From: Pseudacidovorax sp. RU35E
GTDB lineage: Bacteria; Pseudomonadota; Gammaproteobacteria; Burkholderiales; Burkholderiaceae_C
NCBI RefSeq assembly: GCF_900156165.1
Contig: NZ_FTMY01000012.1
Location: 124,001-188,000, forward strand
DNA length: 64,000 nucleotides
Direction: 5' to 3'
A model generated the notes under the pieces. The model saw only the letters and a list, made by a program, of their open reading frames with translations. It was not told the DNA's origin and made no database searches. Below, piece by piece: positions 8,807 through 16,988 of the stretch. A program made the position numbers and the translations under genes. Within the stretch, counting starts at the first letter, position 1. The number at the start of each line of letters is the position of its first letter.

Positions 8807-8847
8807 AACAAGTTAGGCTTAAACAAGTCAACGGAAAATAAACAAAT
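8807..8847 (-). promoter_or_regulatory. AACAAGT repeats, possible activator binding sites
   Basis: On the plus strand AACAAGT occurs at 8807-8813 and 8822-8828, and AACAAAT at 8841-8847. The stretch is AT-rich in otherwise GC-rich DNA and lies 33-73 bases upstream of the predicted -24 element. That is close for a sigma-54 upstream activating sequence but feasible. They are candidates for binding by the Fis-type HTH of the adjacent regulator. Confidence 0.35.
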
Positions 8848-8868
8848 CATCGTTTAACGTAATTTTTC

Positions 8869-10407
8869 TTACTTGCTTGTGCGTTTCGAAAAGGGCGTCA
8901 TCCCTAGCTGGGTCATGCGGTTGTCCAGGGTCTGAAAGCTGGACAGCCCCACCAGCCGAGCGGCCGCCGTCTTGACCCCCCGCGCTTGCTCGAGCGCGCG
9001 CGTGATGTAACTGCGCGACACCTCATCGAGCACGTCCTGAAGGCTGAAGCCGGGCGTAAGCGGCCGGTCGAGCACACTCGGTCGCCCCTGCGCGGGCTGC
9101 AAGATGGCTGCAGCCGCGTCCGCCGCGTCAATGCGAGGGCCCGGCGACCAGATCGAGGCCCGCACAAGGGTGTGATAGAGCTCGCGCACGTTGCCAGGCC
9201 AACTGTGGGACAGCAGCAAGGCTCTGGCCTCGGGCGTCAGGGCTTTTTCCTGGGCTTCGGGCCGCCCCTTGGCATCCGCGTTGATGCGCGCCAGAAACGC
9301 ATCCAGCAGCAGTTCGATGTCGGCGCCCCGTTCACGTAGCGGCGGCAGTCGCAGGATCCCGACGGCGAGACGGTGAAACAGATCCTCCCGAAAGCGTCCG
9401 CTCGCCACATCTGCGCTCAGGTCCCGATGCGTGGCGGCAATCACGCGTGTGTCCACCTTGACCGGTGACGACTGGCCCAAAGGCGTGACCTCCCCGGCCT
9501 GCAACACGCGAAGCAGGCGCACCTGAGCATCTAGGGGCAGTTCTCCAATCTCGTCCAGGAACAGCGTGCCGCCGTCGGCCTCCCGAAAATGCCCTTTACG
9601 CTCGGACCTAGCGCCGGTGAATGCCCCGGCCTTGTGCCCGAACAGTTCCGAGTTCGCCAGTTCGGGGGAGATGGCGCCGCAGTTGACCGCCAGGTAGGGT
9701 CGGGATTTCCTGGCGCTCGTCGCATGGATGGCTTCCGCAAACAGTTCCTTGCCGGTGCCGGTCTCGCCCAGGACGAGCACGGGCACGTCATAAACCGCGA
9801 TTCGGCGCGCCAGCGCGATCTGCTCGCCCATGCTCGGGCTCGCATGCAGGATCTTGTCAAAGGGCGCGCCGGGGTCTTTCGGACCGGCTGTCAGCCGGTC
9901 AATGCGCTCGCCCGAGCGCTGGAGAAACTCGGGCAGGAAGTCGCTCGTGAGATCGAAGCGGAAATCCACGCGCTCGAGCCCGCGTTCGCGCGACGTTTGA
10001 ATAAGCGTTGCGGGAAACCTGGTTTTGGCCAGAATGATCCAGATGGCCGCCATGGCCGGCGTTCCCGGGCTCAGATGGAACGTGAGGGCCACGTCCTCAC
10101 GCGGTAGCCCGGCCGCCTTTAGGTTCTTCGACACCTCTTCGTAGATCGATGCGTAGTCGATGGGACTTCTGAGTGCAATCTCGAAAAGATCGACCGCATC
10201 TTCGCGATAGCCGAGTTTGTCCTGCAGCCACTCACAGTACGCTTGACTTTGCGCGAAAGGATAGTTGGTCAGCAGGTAGATGTGATCAAAGCGCCTGGAT
10301 TCGGCCAAGGCGGTGGCAATGGGGCCGAGTTCGACGCCGCCCACGCCTCGCGCGGCATCGTGATCCGTGCGACCGATCCAGGCCACCAGCCAGGTTTTGC
10401 TCGTCAT
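8869..10407 (-). CDS. RtcR-like sigma-54 activator with N-terminal CARF-like sensor
   Basis: 512 residues in three parts. Residues ~1-165 resemble a CARF Rossmann sensor: a beta strand '[10 protein letters not shown]', a second strand 'HIYLLTNYP', and the ligand-loop motif '[16 protein letters not shown]' (~108-123), which matches the CARF pattern of a strand followed by S/T-x-G-T-x2-M. Residues ~185-430 are a sigma-54 AAA+ domain with Walker A GETGTGKE (~214-221), the sigma-54 contact loop GAFTGA (~261-266), Walker B '[12 protein letters not shown]', and an arginine-finger region. The C-terminus is a Fis-type HTH ('[19 protein letters not shown]'). This is the RtcR arrangement, but no rtcA or rtcB is nearby. 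The likely target is the -24/-12 promoter 95 bases downstream. CARF domains elsewhere bind cyclic oligoadenylates or RNA-derived ligands; the ligand here is unknown. Confidence 0.85.
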   Translation of the reverse strand: MTSKTWLVAWIGRTDHDAARGVGGVELGPIATALAESRRFDHIYLLTNYPFAQSQAYCEWLQDKLGYREDAVDLFEIALRSPIDYASIYEEVSKNLKAAGLPREDVALTFHLSPGTPAMAAIWIILAKTRFPATLIQTSRERGLERVDFRFDLTSDFLPEFLQRSGERIDRLTAGPKDPGAPFDKILHASPSMGEQIALARRIAVYDVPVLVLGETGTGKELFAEAIHATSARKSRPYLAVNCGAISPELANSELFGHKAGAFTGARSERKGHFREADGGTLFLDEIGELPLDAQVRLLRVLQAGEVTPLGQSSPVKVDTRVIAATHRDLSADVASGRFREDLFHRLAVGILRLPPLRERGADIELLLDAFLARINADAKGRPEAQEKALTPEARALLLSHSWPGNVRELYHTLVRASIWSPGPRIDAADAAAAILQPAQGRPSVLDRPLTPGFSLQDVLDEVSRSYITRALEQARGVKTAAARLVGLSSFQTLDNRMTQLGMTPFSKRTSK

Positions 10408-10413
10408 GAGTCA

Positions 10414-10452
10414 TGATAAGCAAAGGCAATGGGAATGTAACTATTCTTATCA
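10414..10452. promoter_or_regulatory. Inverted repeat and possible promoter ahead of the CARF regulator
   Basis: TGATAAG (10414-10420) and CTTATCA (10446-10452) form perfect 7-bp inverted arms 25 bases apart, immediately upstream of the regulator's ATG. On the minus strand TTACAT and TATCAT, 16 bases apart, could serve as -35 and -10. Transcription would then begin within a few bases of the ATG, and no ribosome-binding site is visible, so the message may be leaderless. The repeat may be an autoregulatory operator. Confidence 0.35.
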
Positions 10453-10752
10453 GGCTCCACGGTTATCGACGCACGCCTGACGGTGCACGACATATGCGCC
10501 GGCCCAGGGAGGAAGAACTGGGTCGGCGCCAAGGCGTGGCCGAGTTGTAGTCTGAGCTAGAAAACACTAGGCGAGACTTACCGCGGGGTTGCTTGCCTTT
10601 GCTCAACCCGTGATCGGCTCTAGTTTTCCGTGTTTGAGACCTGCTCGGCCCATCTGCATTGGGGTGCCAGGCGGCTGGGGCGTCAACGAGGGCGACGAGG
10701 GCGGCAGGCCGCCGCCCTCGGTCAGTATCGGCTAATGTCCGCCCAAACAGAT
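10453..10752. other. Intergenic region between the two putative defence loci
   Basis: Three hundred bases between the 3' end of the PLD-like gene and the sigma-54 regulator's promoter area. I see no convincing gene: the frames that cross it have no recognisable protein content and run antisense or out of frame into neighbours. No strong terminator hairpin was recognised. Confidence 0.5.
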
Positions 10753-13254
10753 TCAGGCCGGTAGGCCCCCGGGCGGCGTCGACGACAGGACTCGCGCAGC
10801 TTCGGCCAGAAAGTGGTGTTCTTGCACCATGCGATCGCTGCAGACGCCAATGCGCTCCGCGTAGCGGCGGTTCATGCCGGCAAATACGTCCAGCACCACT
10901 GCACCAAGTGCCTGCTGAGGCAGCAGGTTGGTAAATCGATACAGGTCTGCTGCGAGCGCAGCCTCGGAGTTGGACGCCGCAAACGACACGCCAGCGTCGT
11001 TGACGGCTACGCGCATAGAGCACAGGGCCCAGAAGCAGGTCGCCCAACACTCGAGCACGTCTTCTGGAAGGCCTCGGCCGTCGTCAGACTCAAGCTGAAG
11101 GCTCTTGATGAGCGGCATACGGGTCCCGACGTGGTCGCGGAAGAAGTCGTAGAGCAACCGCCCCACGAGGCGCCGCCAGCTTGCATCACCGCTCGAGGGA
11201 AGCACCTGCCGACGGCGAACCTTGACGTTCAAATCTTTCGGTCGTAAGTCCGCCTTCATGCTGCCGGCGCCCAGTACCACCACGAGGAGCGCCCGAAGTC
11301 GAAGCAGGTCAACCACGCCCAGCGGATGGTCCTGGCCTTGTATGCGCAAGCCTTTGAGGAAGGCCTCGACACCGTCGACGATGCTTCGCTGGGTGTCCTG
11401 AACGTAGCGCTGACGCCGCTCCAGTTGCCGCTTCGCCTCGACCTCCTGATTGGCCTGGGCACCGGCAGCGCTGGACGGCGCCATGTCGCCAGACTCCACG
11501 GCAGATCCGCCGTCTGCTGTTTCATCCCCAAGGCCCAGATTGGGTGGAGGCGTCTCGTCGTCCAGTCCATCCAAGACGTCCAAGGCTGCACTCTTGCCAA
11601 TGAGCGCATTCAGGAAGCCTCTCACCGATTCGTGATGAGTCGACGCCAGATGGCTGCCCGCCGAGGTGGCCCCGTCATCCTCAGACCGTCTACCCGCGAC
11701 GAAGTCTTCGTAGGGCAGCACGCGCGCGTCCAGCGCAGGCTCGGCGACGGCCTTCTGCTGAGGTGTTTGCTCGGCTGTGCTGCGAGGTCCGCGCATCTCG
11801 CGTTCGGCTTCCGTGAGCCGCTGAATTACATCCAACAGCCAGAGGCCCTCGTAGGCGTCATCGTCATCGAGCAGTTCCAGAGCGCTCTCTGCGAGACGGC
11901 CGGCCGCCCTTCGTTGTGCTTGATGAATAGCCTGCTCAACAACCACGACGGCCAGGGAAGACTCGAAATCTTCTGAGCGAACTTGCGCGAAGTGTGGGGC
12001 GACGGTGCCGTCGAAGCGATAGATCGCGGGACTGCTCTGGTCACCAACGCGGCTTAGATTGCCTGCAACTGGCTCTGCGAGTTGGTCGAGGAGGTGGATG
12101 TCGGCCATATCTGTTGCCAGACTTGCGGGAGGCCACCAGCGCAGCAAGTCGCCCGACAACTCGAATCTCCCCGCAAGTCTAGCCTCGAGGTCTGACAACG
12201 GTATGTCGTCGCCTAGGCTGATCGTGGGCACCTTTGCTGGGTCGAGTTCTTCTCCCATTGAGAGGACCCCGTCGAGGCCGAGTAGTGGAACGGCCTCTCC
12301 CGCTGGCAGTTCGCGCACTAGGCACGCCTCCTCGTTGACGCCAGCCTGAGCAGGCGTGCCAAGCGCCGCTTCAGTGCAGTTCGCGCTGCCAAACAAGATG
12401 ACGTCGCGGTCGGCCGCTTCGGCAATGATGAGCTTCGCGTGCGCAAACCTGCTGACCGCACCCGGTGCAGCGCTCACGTCAAAGAGCTTGAACGCTTCCG
12501 AGGTCGGATGGGCATGGACTGGATACAAGGCCGCTTTAGGCTGAATCAGCACCATGGTTTCGCGGGCACCGAAGCGAGCTTGAAGATTGCGTAGCGATCG
12601 CAGATCGTGGTCCCAATACGGGCTCGCAACCACCAGGCGCTTCACCGCGAGGTTGCCGATGAACTCGGCAAACCACTGCCCGATGCCCTTTGCATCGTGC
12701 CTAGCCAGGAAGGCAAGCCGCATCCCTTCCTGCAGGTCGATGACCGCTTCAGAGGAAGCCGATGTAGGCAGCCAGCGCGTCCGTTTAATCGCCCATTCAA
12801 CCTGGCGTCGAGCGACAGACCCGGGGGCTAGGAACTTCAGAAGGTAGTCGACTGCCGCTCGGAGCAGCGGCGCAGCCAGCATGTTGCCCTCGGCGACTGA
12901 AACCTCGCCGGCGACCTCCAGATTGCCTGCCAGCCCGGCCGCAGTCATGTTGGCCGAACTCACCAGCAGCCGTCCTGAAGTCTTGCCCAACTGCAGGCTC
13001 ACCTTGGGATGGAAGACGCCGGCGCAATGCGCCCCAACGACCGAGTAGCGTCTGCCTGCGAATCTCGGACGGCGCGCCTCGTCTGTCAGGGCCTGCGAGA
13101 GCATGCGAGCATCGGCCACAACCACGTTGTTGTTGCAGCCGGCGTCGCGCAGCCGCGGCAATGCAATGGCCTCGTACGCATCGAAGTCGATACCGAAGGT
13201 CGAGATGATGCTGCTATGGAAGCCGCCTGCGGCAAAGTAGTTGAAGAGCTTCAT
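10753..13254 (-). CDS. PLD-like (HxK motif) protein of a two-gene cassette
   Basis: 833 residues. Two phospholipase-D-like half motifs are visible in the N-terminal third: 'FHPKVSLQLG' with downstream 'LLVSSANMT' (H82, K84, N102), and 'FAHAKLIIAE' with downstream 'ILFGSANCT' (~275-300). The spacing and GSAN motifs match the PLD nuclease superfamily, though the usual trailing Asp of HKD is not obvious. The middle contains a linker with several acidic and Ala/Gly-rich stretches (~470-590). The C-terminal ~250 residues are helical and unrecognised. The start ATG overlaps the partner's stop (ATGA). PLD domains paired with unknown proteins are common in defence loci and could act as nucleases; activity is not shown here. 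Confidence 0.78.
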   Translation of the reverse strand: MKLFNYFAAGGFHSSIISTFGIDFDAYEAIALPRLRDAGCNNNVVVADARMLSQALTDEARRPRFAGRRYSVVGAHCAGVFHPKVSLQLGKTSGRLLVSSANMTAAGLAGNLEVAGEVSVAEGNMLAAPLLRAAVDYLLKFLAPGSVARRQVEWAIKRTRWLPTSASSEAVIDLQEGMRLAFLARHDAKGIGQWFAEFIGNLAVKRLVVASPYWDHDLRSLRNLQARFGARETMVLIQPKAALYPVHAHPTSEAFKLFDVSAAPGAVSRFAHAKLIIAEAADRDVILFGSANCTEAALGTPAQAGVNEEACLVRELPAGEAVPLLGLDGVLSMGEELDPAKVPTISLGDDIPLSDLEARLAGRFELSGDLLRWWPPASLATDMADIHLLDQLAEPVAGNLSRVGDQSSPAIYRFDGTVAPHFAQVRSEDFESSLAVVVVEQAIHQAQRRAAGRLAESALELLDDDDAYEGLWLLDVIQRLTEAEREMRGPRSTAEQTPQQKAVAEPALDARVLPYEDFVAGRRSEDDGATSAGSHLASTHHESVRGFLNALIGKSAALDVLDGLDDETPPPNLGLGDETADGGSAVESGDMAPSSAAGAQANQEVEAKRQLERRQRYVQDTQRSIVDGVEAFLKGLRIQGQDHPLGVVDLLRLRALLVVVLGAGSMKADLRPKDLNVKVRRRQVLPSSGDASWRRLVGRLLYDFFRDHVGTRMPLIKSLQLESDDGRGLPEDVLECWATCFWALCSMRVAVNDAGVSFAASNSEAALAADLYRFTNLLPQQALGAVVLDVFAGMNRRYAERIGVCSDRMVQEHHFLAEAARVLSSTPPGGLPA

Positions 13255-14837
13255 GCCGCTTGGATCAGGCGTGATCCGGCCGCGGTAGTGCCGCCGGCGT
13301 TCAGCAGGTGGATGTCTTCAAGGAACGCGATGGCCGAGGACAGGCGTGGGTTGGTCAGCACGGGCCCGTCTTTCTGTCGAAGGCGTACACGCCCATCGTC
13401 CGACTCAAGCAAGAAGGTGTAATCGCCCGCGCCTCTGAATTTCTGGATGGCGACCCACAGGTGACGGTCAAGCACTCGTTGCCGGACGATGCGAGCGAGC
13501 AACGCCAGCAGGGGGGCGTCGGCATGCGAATTGAGGAAGGGCAGTTCCGTCACGATGGAGCGAAGAAAGCTCCCTTCCGCCAACACGGGCAGTTCACGGG
13601 CAACGCGCTCGATCAGGCCGTGGAAGCGCTTGTGGAGTACGGCAAGCAGCAAAACCGCGGAGCGCGCAGAGTCATCGCTCGTGAGCGCCTCCAGTCTCGC
13701 GCTACGCAGCACAGCTCGTTGCAGCGACAGTTCGCTCATCGTCTCCTCGATGGACGTCGGGTCAATTGCAAGCGCCAACGAGTCGCACAGATCGTCCCAG
13801 GACCCAGCGGCATAGTCGTCAAGGGTTGACATCAGCCGATGGGCGGTCTGACCCACAAGGGTCTCGAATAGCATCCCGGTTGGCGAGCCGCCGAGAACGT
13901 CGAGGGACAGTTTGAGGATGGTCTCGTAGCACAGGTGCAGAAGGTCATTGGCCTGGTACACCGCCCAGGCAAATCGCTGCTTGTCCTCGTCAAGGTCGAG
14001 CGCCGAGAAGGGGGCCACCACACTGCACTGAGAGGCGTACAGAGACCAGCGCAGCGCGTCGACTCTTACCGAACTGCCATGGTCTTCTGCAATTCTGAGC
14101 ACCAGACGCAGGCTGTGACCGCGTGAGGCTGCTCGCGCTCGTTCGCCATGAGCACCTGAGAGCAGCAAGTGCTCGTACAGTTCCCGCTCGGTGCCGTCGG
14201 CAGCAATGCGCGAAGGAAGCATCGCCGGAAGCGCCGCCAGACCTCGCTTGTTGATGACCCCGGCATGAACTGCGGCCATAAAGACATCTGCGGCTGCACC
14301 GATAGCCGCTTGAAACGCTTCAGCCAACTTGTCGCCGATCTGGCGTGTTGGCACTGGCACGTCATGGCCGGGCACAGCCTCAAGCACGCCGATGTCAAAG
14401 AGTTGGCTTCCATACGCTGCGCCAAAAGCGCCGAACTTCTGTTTCAGATACTGGGGTTCACCTTCTGCTCGGTCAGTCGCAGTATGGAAGTCGACGTCGT
14501 CCCCGGATTCGGCCAGAGCGCGTGTTGCCCAGTCCACGCCGGCCACCCCTCGCTCGCCGCCAGCGTGCACAGAGGCCAGCGCGTACATGGCTTCCGCGCG
14601 CCTAAGGTATATGCACCACTGTTCGACGGAGGTGTTTCCAATATCCCGTGCATAGCGCTGGGCCAACCAGGCATAGAGACCGTAGTACCGCATGCGCAGG
14701 GTCACGTTGCTGATACCCGGTACTAACTGCTGGTACAGCGCGACGCTCGTCGTCTGCATGCCCAGAGGGTCCAGCCCACGCTTCTCGGCTTTCGTCGTCC
14801 ACTGCGGAGAGCCCAGGCCGCCGCCTGAAGTTGCCAT
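13251..14837 (-). CDS. Uncharacterised first gene of the PLD-associated cassette
   Basis: 528 residues from ATG 14837, preceded by AAGGAACGAAGAA; an in-frame ATG 12 codons earlier is less likely. The N-terminus has a conspicuous conserved-looking segment, 'WTTKAEKRGLDPLGMQTT', followed by 'NVTLRMRYYGLYAWLAQRYA', suggesting a structured alpha-helical protein. The rest is mostly helical without nuclease, ATPase or membrane motifs that I can identify. I do not recognise a named family. It is translationally coupled to the PLD-like gene (ATGA at 13251-13254), so the two products probably work together. It sits between a CARF-controlled operon and a dead integrase, a typical defence-island location. 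Confidence 0.72.
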   Translation of the reverse strand: MATSGGGLGSPQWTTKAEKRGLDPLGMQTTSVALYQQLVPGISNVTLRMRYYGLYAWLAQRYARDIGNTSVEQWCIYLRRAEAMYALASVHAGGERGVAGVDWATRALAESGDDVDFHTATDRAEGEPQYLKQKFGAFGAAYGSQLFDIGVLEAVPGHDVPVPTRQIGDKLAEAFQAAIGAAADVFMAAVHAGVINKRGLAALPAMLPSRIAADGTERELYEHLLLSGAHGERARAASRGHSLRLVLRIAEDHGSSVRVDALRWSLYASQCSVVAPFSALDLDEDKQRFAWAVYQANDLLHLCYETILKLSLDVLGGSPTGMLFETLVGQTAHRLMSTLDDYAAGSWDDLCDSLALAIDPTSIEETMSELSLQRAVLRSARLEALTSDDSARSAVLLLAVLHKRFHGLIERVARELPVLAEGSFLRSIVTELPFLNSHADAPLLALLARIVRQRVLDRHLWVAIQKFRGAGDYTFLLESDDGRVRLRQKDGPVLTNPRLSSAIAFLEDIHLLNAGGTTAAGSRLIQAA

Positions 14838-15083
14838 GGTTCTTCGTTCCTTCCGTACGGTTGAAGGTTGCACGCGCGCGTGAGGAGCACGCGTATTAGG
14901 CCAGACTACGTCACCAAAGCAGTTGCTGCGATGGATGGCTGTTTTCGGTGACGGTCTGCGCCTGAGATCGGAAGGCGGCCCATGGCCGAAGTATGCCGCT
15001 TGCGAGACGCAGCAATCGATCGTGCAGCGGGCGGCTGATTGGATTCTCTCGACAACGCCGCGCAGCGTGGGAGACCACCACCT

Positions 15084-15705
15084 TCAGATCTCGGTCTGAT
15101 CTGATATCTCAAGGGTGTCGTCGACTTAGATGCCGAGATAGCGGACAGTAGACTCGCACTTCGAGTGACCAAGCAGCAGTTGCACGGCGCGAAGATTCTT
15201 GGTCCTGCGTTAAATTGGCGTCGCCGTCGTGCCGCGCATAGAGTGCGTGCCGTAGTCTGCCGGATCCAATCCAAGTTGGACCACACAGCGCCCTACGATT
15301 CGTTCGTACTCGCGGGTGCCAAGATGCGGACAGTCATGCAGCCTGCTGAGGAACGGGAAGTTGTCGGACTTCAGTCTCGCAACCTTGGTCCATTTCAAGC
15401 GCCTCGCGCGTGGTGGCTGTGATCTCAAACTGGACGGATCGCTGGGTCTGATGCTGTATGACGACTGATCGAGATGCAATTTTGATCGCCGTGGCAGACG
15501 TCGCGGACCTTAAGGGCAACCAGGTCGCAGCCGCGCAGTTTGCTGTCGATCCCAAGGTTAAGCAGCGCAAGTTCTCGCACCCTTTTTCCATCTGTAGGCG
15601 CATGCGCAGCGCCCGGATGTCCTTGGGCTTGAATGGGGCCTTCTGACCTACGATCGTGCCCTTATTCCAGAGCTCGCGGTAAACAAGAGGGGCAGCAACT
15701 TCCAT
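15084..15705 (-). pseudogene. Decayed tyrosine recombinase (phage-type integrase)
   Basis: Conserved integrase segments appear in order but in different frames. From ATG 15705 comes 'LWNKGTIVGQKAPFKPKDI' and 'VVIQHQTQRSVQFEIT'. A second frame continues with 'FPFLSRLHDCPHLGTREYER' and 'LGLDPADYGTHSMRGTTA' (the catalytic H-x2-R box). A third gives 'RRTKNLRAVQLLLGHSKCES' and 'TVRYLGI' with the box II histidine and nucleophilic tyrosine, then an in-frame stop before a tail ending 'LEISDQTEI'. At least two frameshifts and one stop interrupt it, so it cannot be active. An intact relative would be roughly 200 residues. The gene marks a former integration event beside the defence loci. Confidence 0.82.
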
Positions 15706-15960
15706 GATGGTCTCCCATCTAGCGGATGGGTCATGAAGATGCGCCTTCTCGGAGCGTCTGCCCACGAGTGACCACGCTGGTCATGTCATGTCAGATCTTG
15801 AGTCTTCAGACCAGCCTGCGGCAGACCTCGGCTGTCCGCTCTTCCGAGCAGCGGTCATTCAGCGTTGAGCGGGCGACTGGCTGCTCACAGTCTGAAGCTG
15901 CCTCCCACGCGATACCGATACCCGCCCATGGGCTCTCTTCCTGAGGCGGAGCGTGAACGA

Positions 15961-16671
15961 TCAGAACAGTCCGCCTTGAGATGGCGGAACTTGGTCAGAA
16001 CTTCTCGGCGCTCTCACATTCGGCTTCGCCGGCACCGAGCGCCTCTGCCTAGCCTCTGGCTGCCCCTTCATCGGCCCACCCCATTGCCGGAAGAACCGAG
16101 GCGCTTCAGCCAAGGAGCATGACATCCACTGGTCGTACTCGTCTGGCTCCAGGAAGACAGGCATCCGCTTCTCCGTCCCCGGTTCGTGGAACTGGCTGTA
16201 GAACGGATGCCCATCGCAGTTCACCGTCAGCATCGTGTAGCTGAACTTCTCGACGCCGTGCTCCACCCACTGGCTGTATAGGCCGGCGATGCCGAAGGGC
16301 GTACCGTCTTCCTTCTCGATGCGCCAGCGCTCACTGGTCAGGTCCTCGGCGTACTTCGGCTCGAAGACCGCCCTTGCCGGGATCACGCAGCGCAGGCCTC
16401 GCATCCAACTGTCTTTGAAGCTGGCCTTGGTGCTCACCGTCTCACTGCGCGCGTTGTAGGTGCTGCGGCCGTAGGCCACCTCGCGGCGCCACGGAGGCAG
16501 CAGACCGAAGCGACCAGCCTCGAACTCGCGCTGCCCATTCACTAATCGAACGAAGGGGCCGAGCCCCGTCGGATAGAGCTCTGGCGGCGTATCTGCCTGG
16601 GCATCCCGCTGCACGCCAAAAAACGCCAGCAGTTCATCGGCACTGGTCACAGGCAGGTAGTTCGCGCACAT
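15961..16671 (-). CDS. yedK: SRAP/HMCES-type abasic-site processing protein (YedK-like)
   Basis: 236 residues from ATG 16671. This start is chosen because it exposes the catalytic cysteine at position 2 (MCANY), which must be N-terminal after Met removal. Other family signatures are 'PTGLGPFVRLV', 'FGLLPPWRR', the NARSET motif, 'RCVIPARAVFEPKY' and the histidine segment 'FHEPGTEKRMPVFLEP'. The family forms a thiazolidine cross-link with abasic sites in single-stranded DNA and protects them during replication. It is divergent from imuA-imuB-dnaE2, fitting an SOS-associated role; a LexA-like box lies in the shared upstream region, though 290 bases from this start. Confidence 0.9.
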   Translation of the reverse strand: MCANYLPVTSADELLAFFGVQRDAQADTPPELYPTGLGPFVRLVNGQREFEAGRFGLLPPWRREVAYGRSTYNARSETVSTKASFKDSWMRGLRCVIPARAVFEPKYAEDLTSERWRIEKEDGTPFGIAGLYSQWVEHGVEKFSYTMLTVNCDGHPFYSQFHEPGTEKRMPVFLEPDEYDQWMSCSLAEAPRFFRQWGGPMKGQPEARQRRSVPAKPNVRAPRSSDQVPPSQGGLF

Positions 16672-16829
16672 GAAGCCATGATAGGACCGCATCTTGAGAC
16701 ATTTTTCTCGCCAGATCCTACGGAGAGAGGCGCTGGACAAAGGACACCGTGAGACGATGAAAGCGAGGTCGCACCTTCCAGTCAGTTCGACTCCCTTCGA
16801 CCTGAGATTTCCTCCCTCGCGATCTCTTT

Positions 16830-16852
16830 GGCCTGCCCCGAGCAGGCCTTTT
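16830..16852 (+). terminator. Rho-independent terminator-like hairpin
   Basis: A perfect 7-bp stem GGCCTGC (16830-16836) and GCAGGCC (16842-16848) around loop CCCGA is followed by TTTT and further T-rich bases. It reads as a plus-strand terminator, yet no plus-strand gene was found upstream. Confidence 0.55.
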
Positions 16853-16959
16853 CTTTGGCCGCGCTGATCACGGCCACCGCTCCGCGAAGCTGGCCTTCCT
16901 AGAGGCCGCTCACGAAGTTTCAGCTTGGCGCGCCTTCCAAATGGGCGCCGGATCAGATA

Positions 16960-16975
16960 CTGTATGCACATACAG
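16960..16975. promoter_or_regulatory. LexA (SOS) box upstream of imuA
   Basis: CTGTATGCACATACAG is a perfect 16-bp palindrome matching the CTG-N10-CAG LexA consensus. It lies 14 bases upstream of the imuA start, where bound LexA would block transcription. This predicts DNA-damage induction of the imuA-imuB-dnaE2 operon. Confidence 0.88.
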
Positions 16976-16988
16976 TTTAACAGTTCCC

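Larger units (their letters stand above)
16672..16988. other. Divergent intergenic region between SRAP gene and imuA
   Basis: This 317-base region holds the LexA-like box and a plus-strand terminator-like hairpin annotated separately. The open frame extending the SRAP gene upstream has no conserved content. Nothing else was recognised. Confidence 0.5.

Noticed and set aside
8869-10407. CRISPR-Cas link for the CARF regulator
   Set aside because: No repeat array or cas gene was seen anywhere in the window, so the CARF-like domain is treated as CRISPR-independent.
10463-11050. 195-codon minus-strand frame at the 3' end of the PLD-like gene
   Set aside because: Out of frame with the PLD-like gene on the same strand and Arg/Ser-rich without motifs.
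16760-16850. Possible tRNA 3' end (TTCGACT near 16788)
   Set aside because: The T-stem does not pair and no acceptor stem or CCA could be found; only the terminator hairpin is supported.
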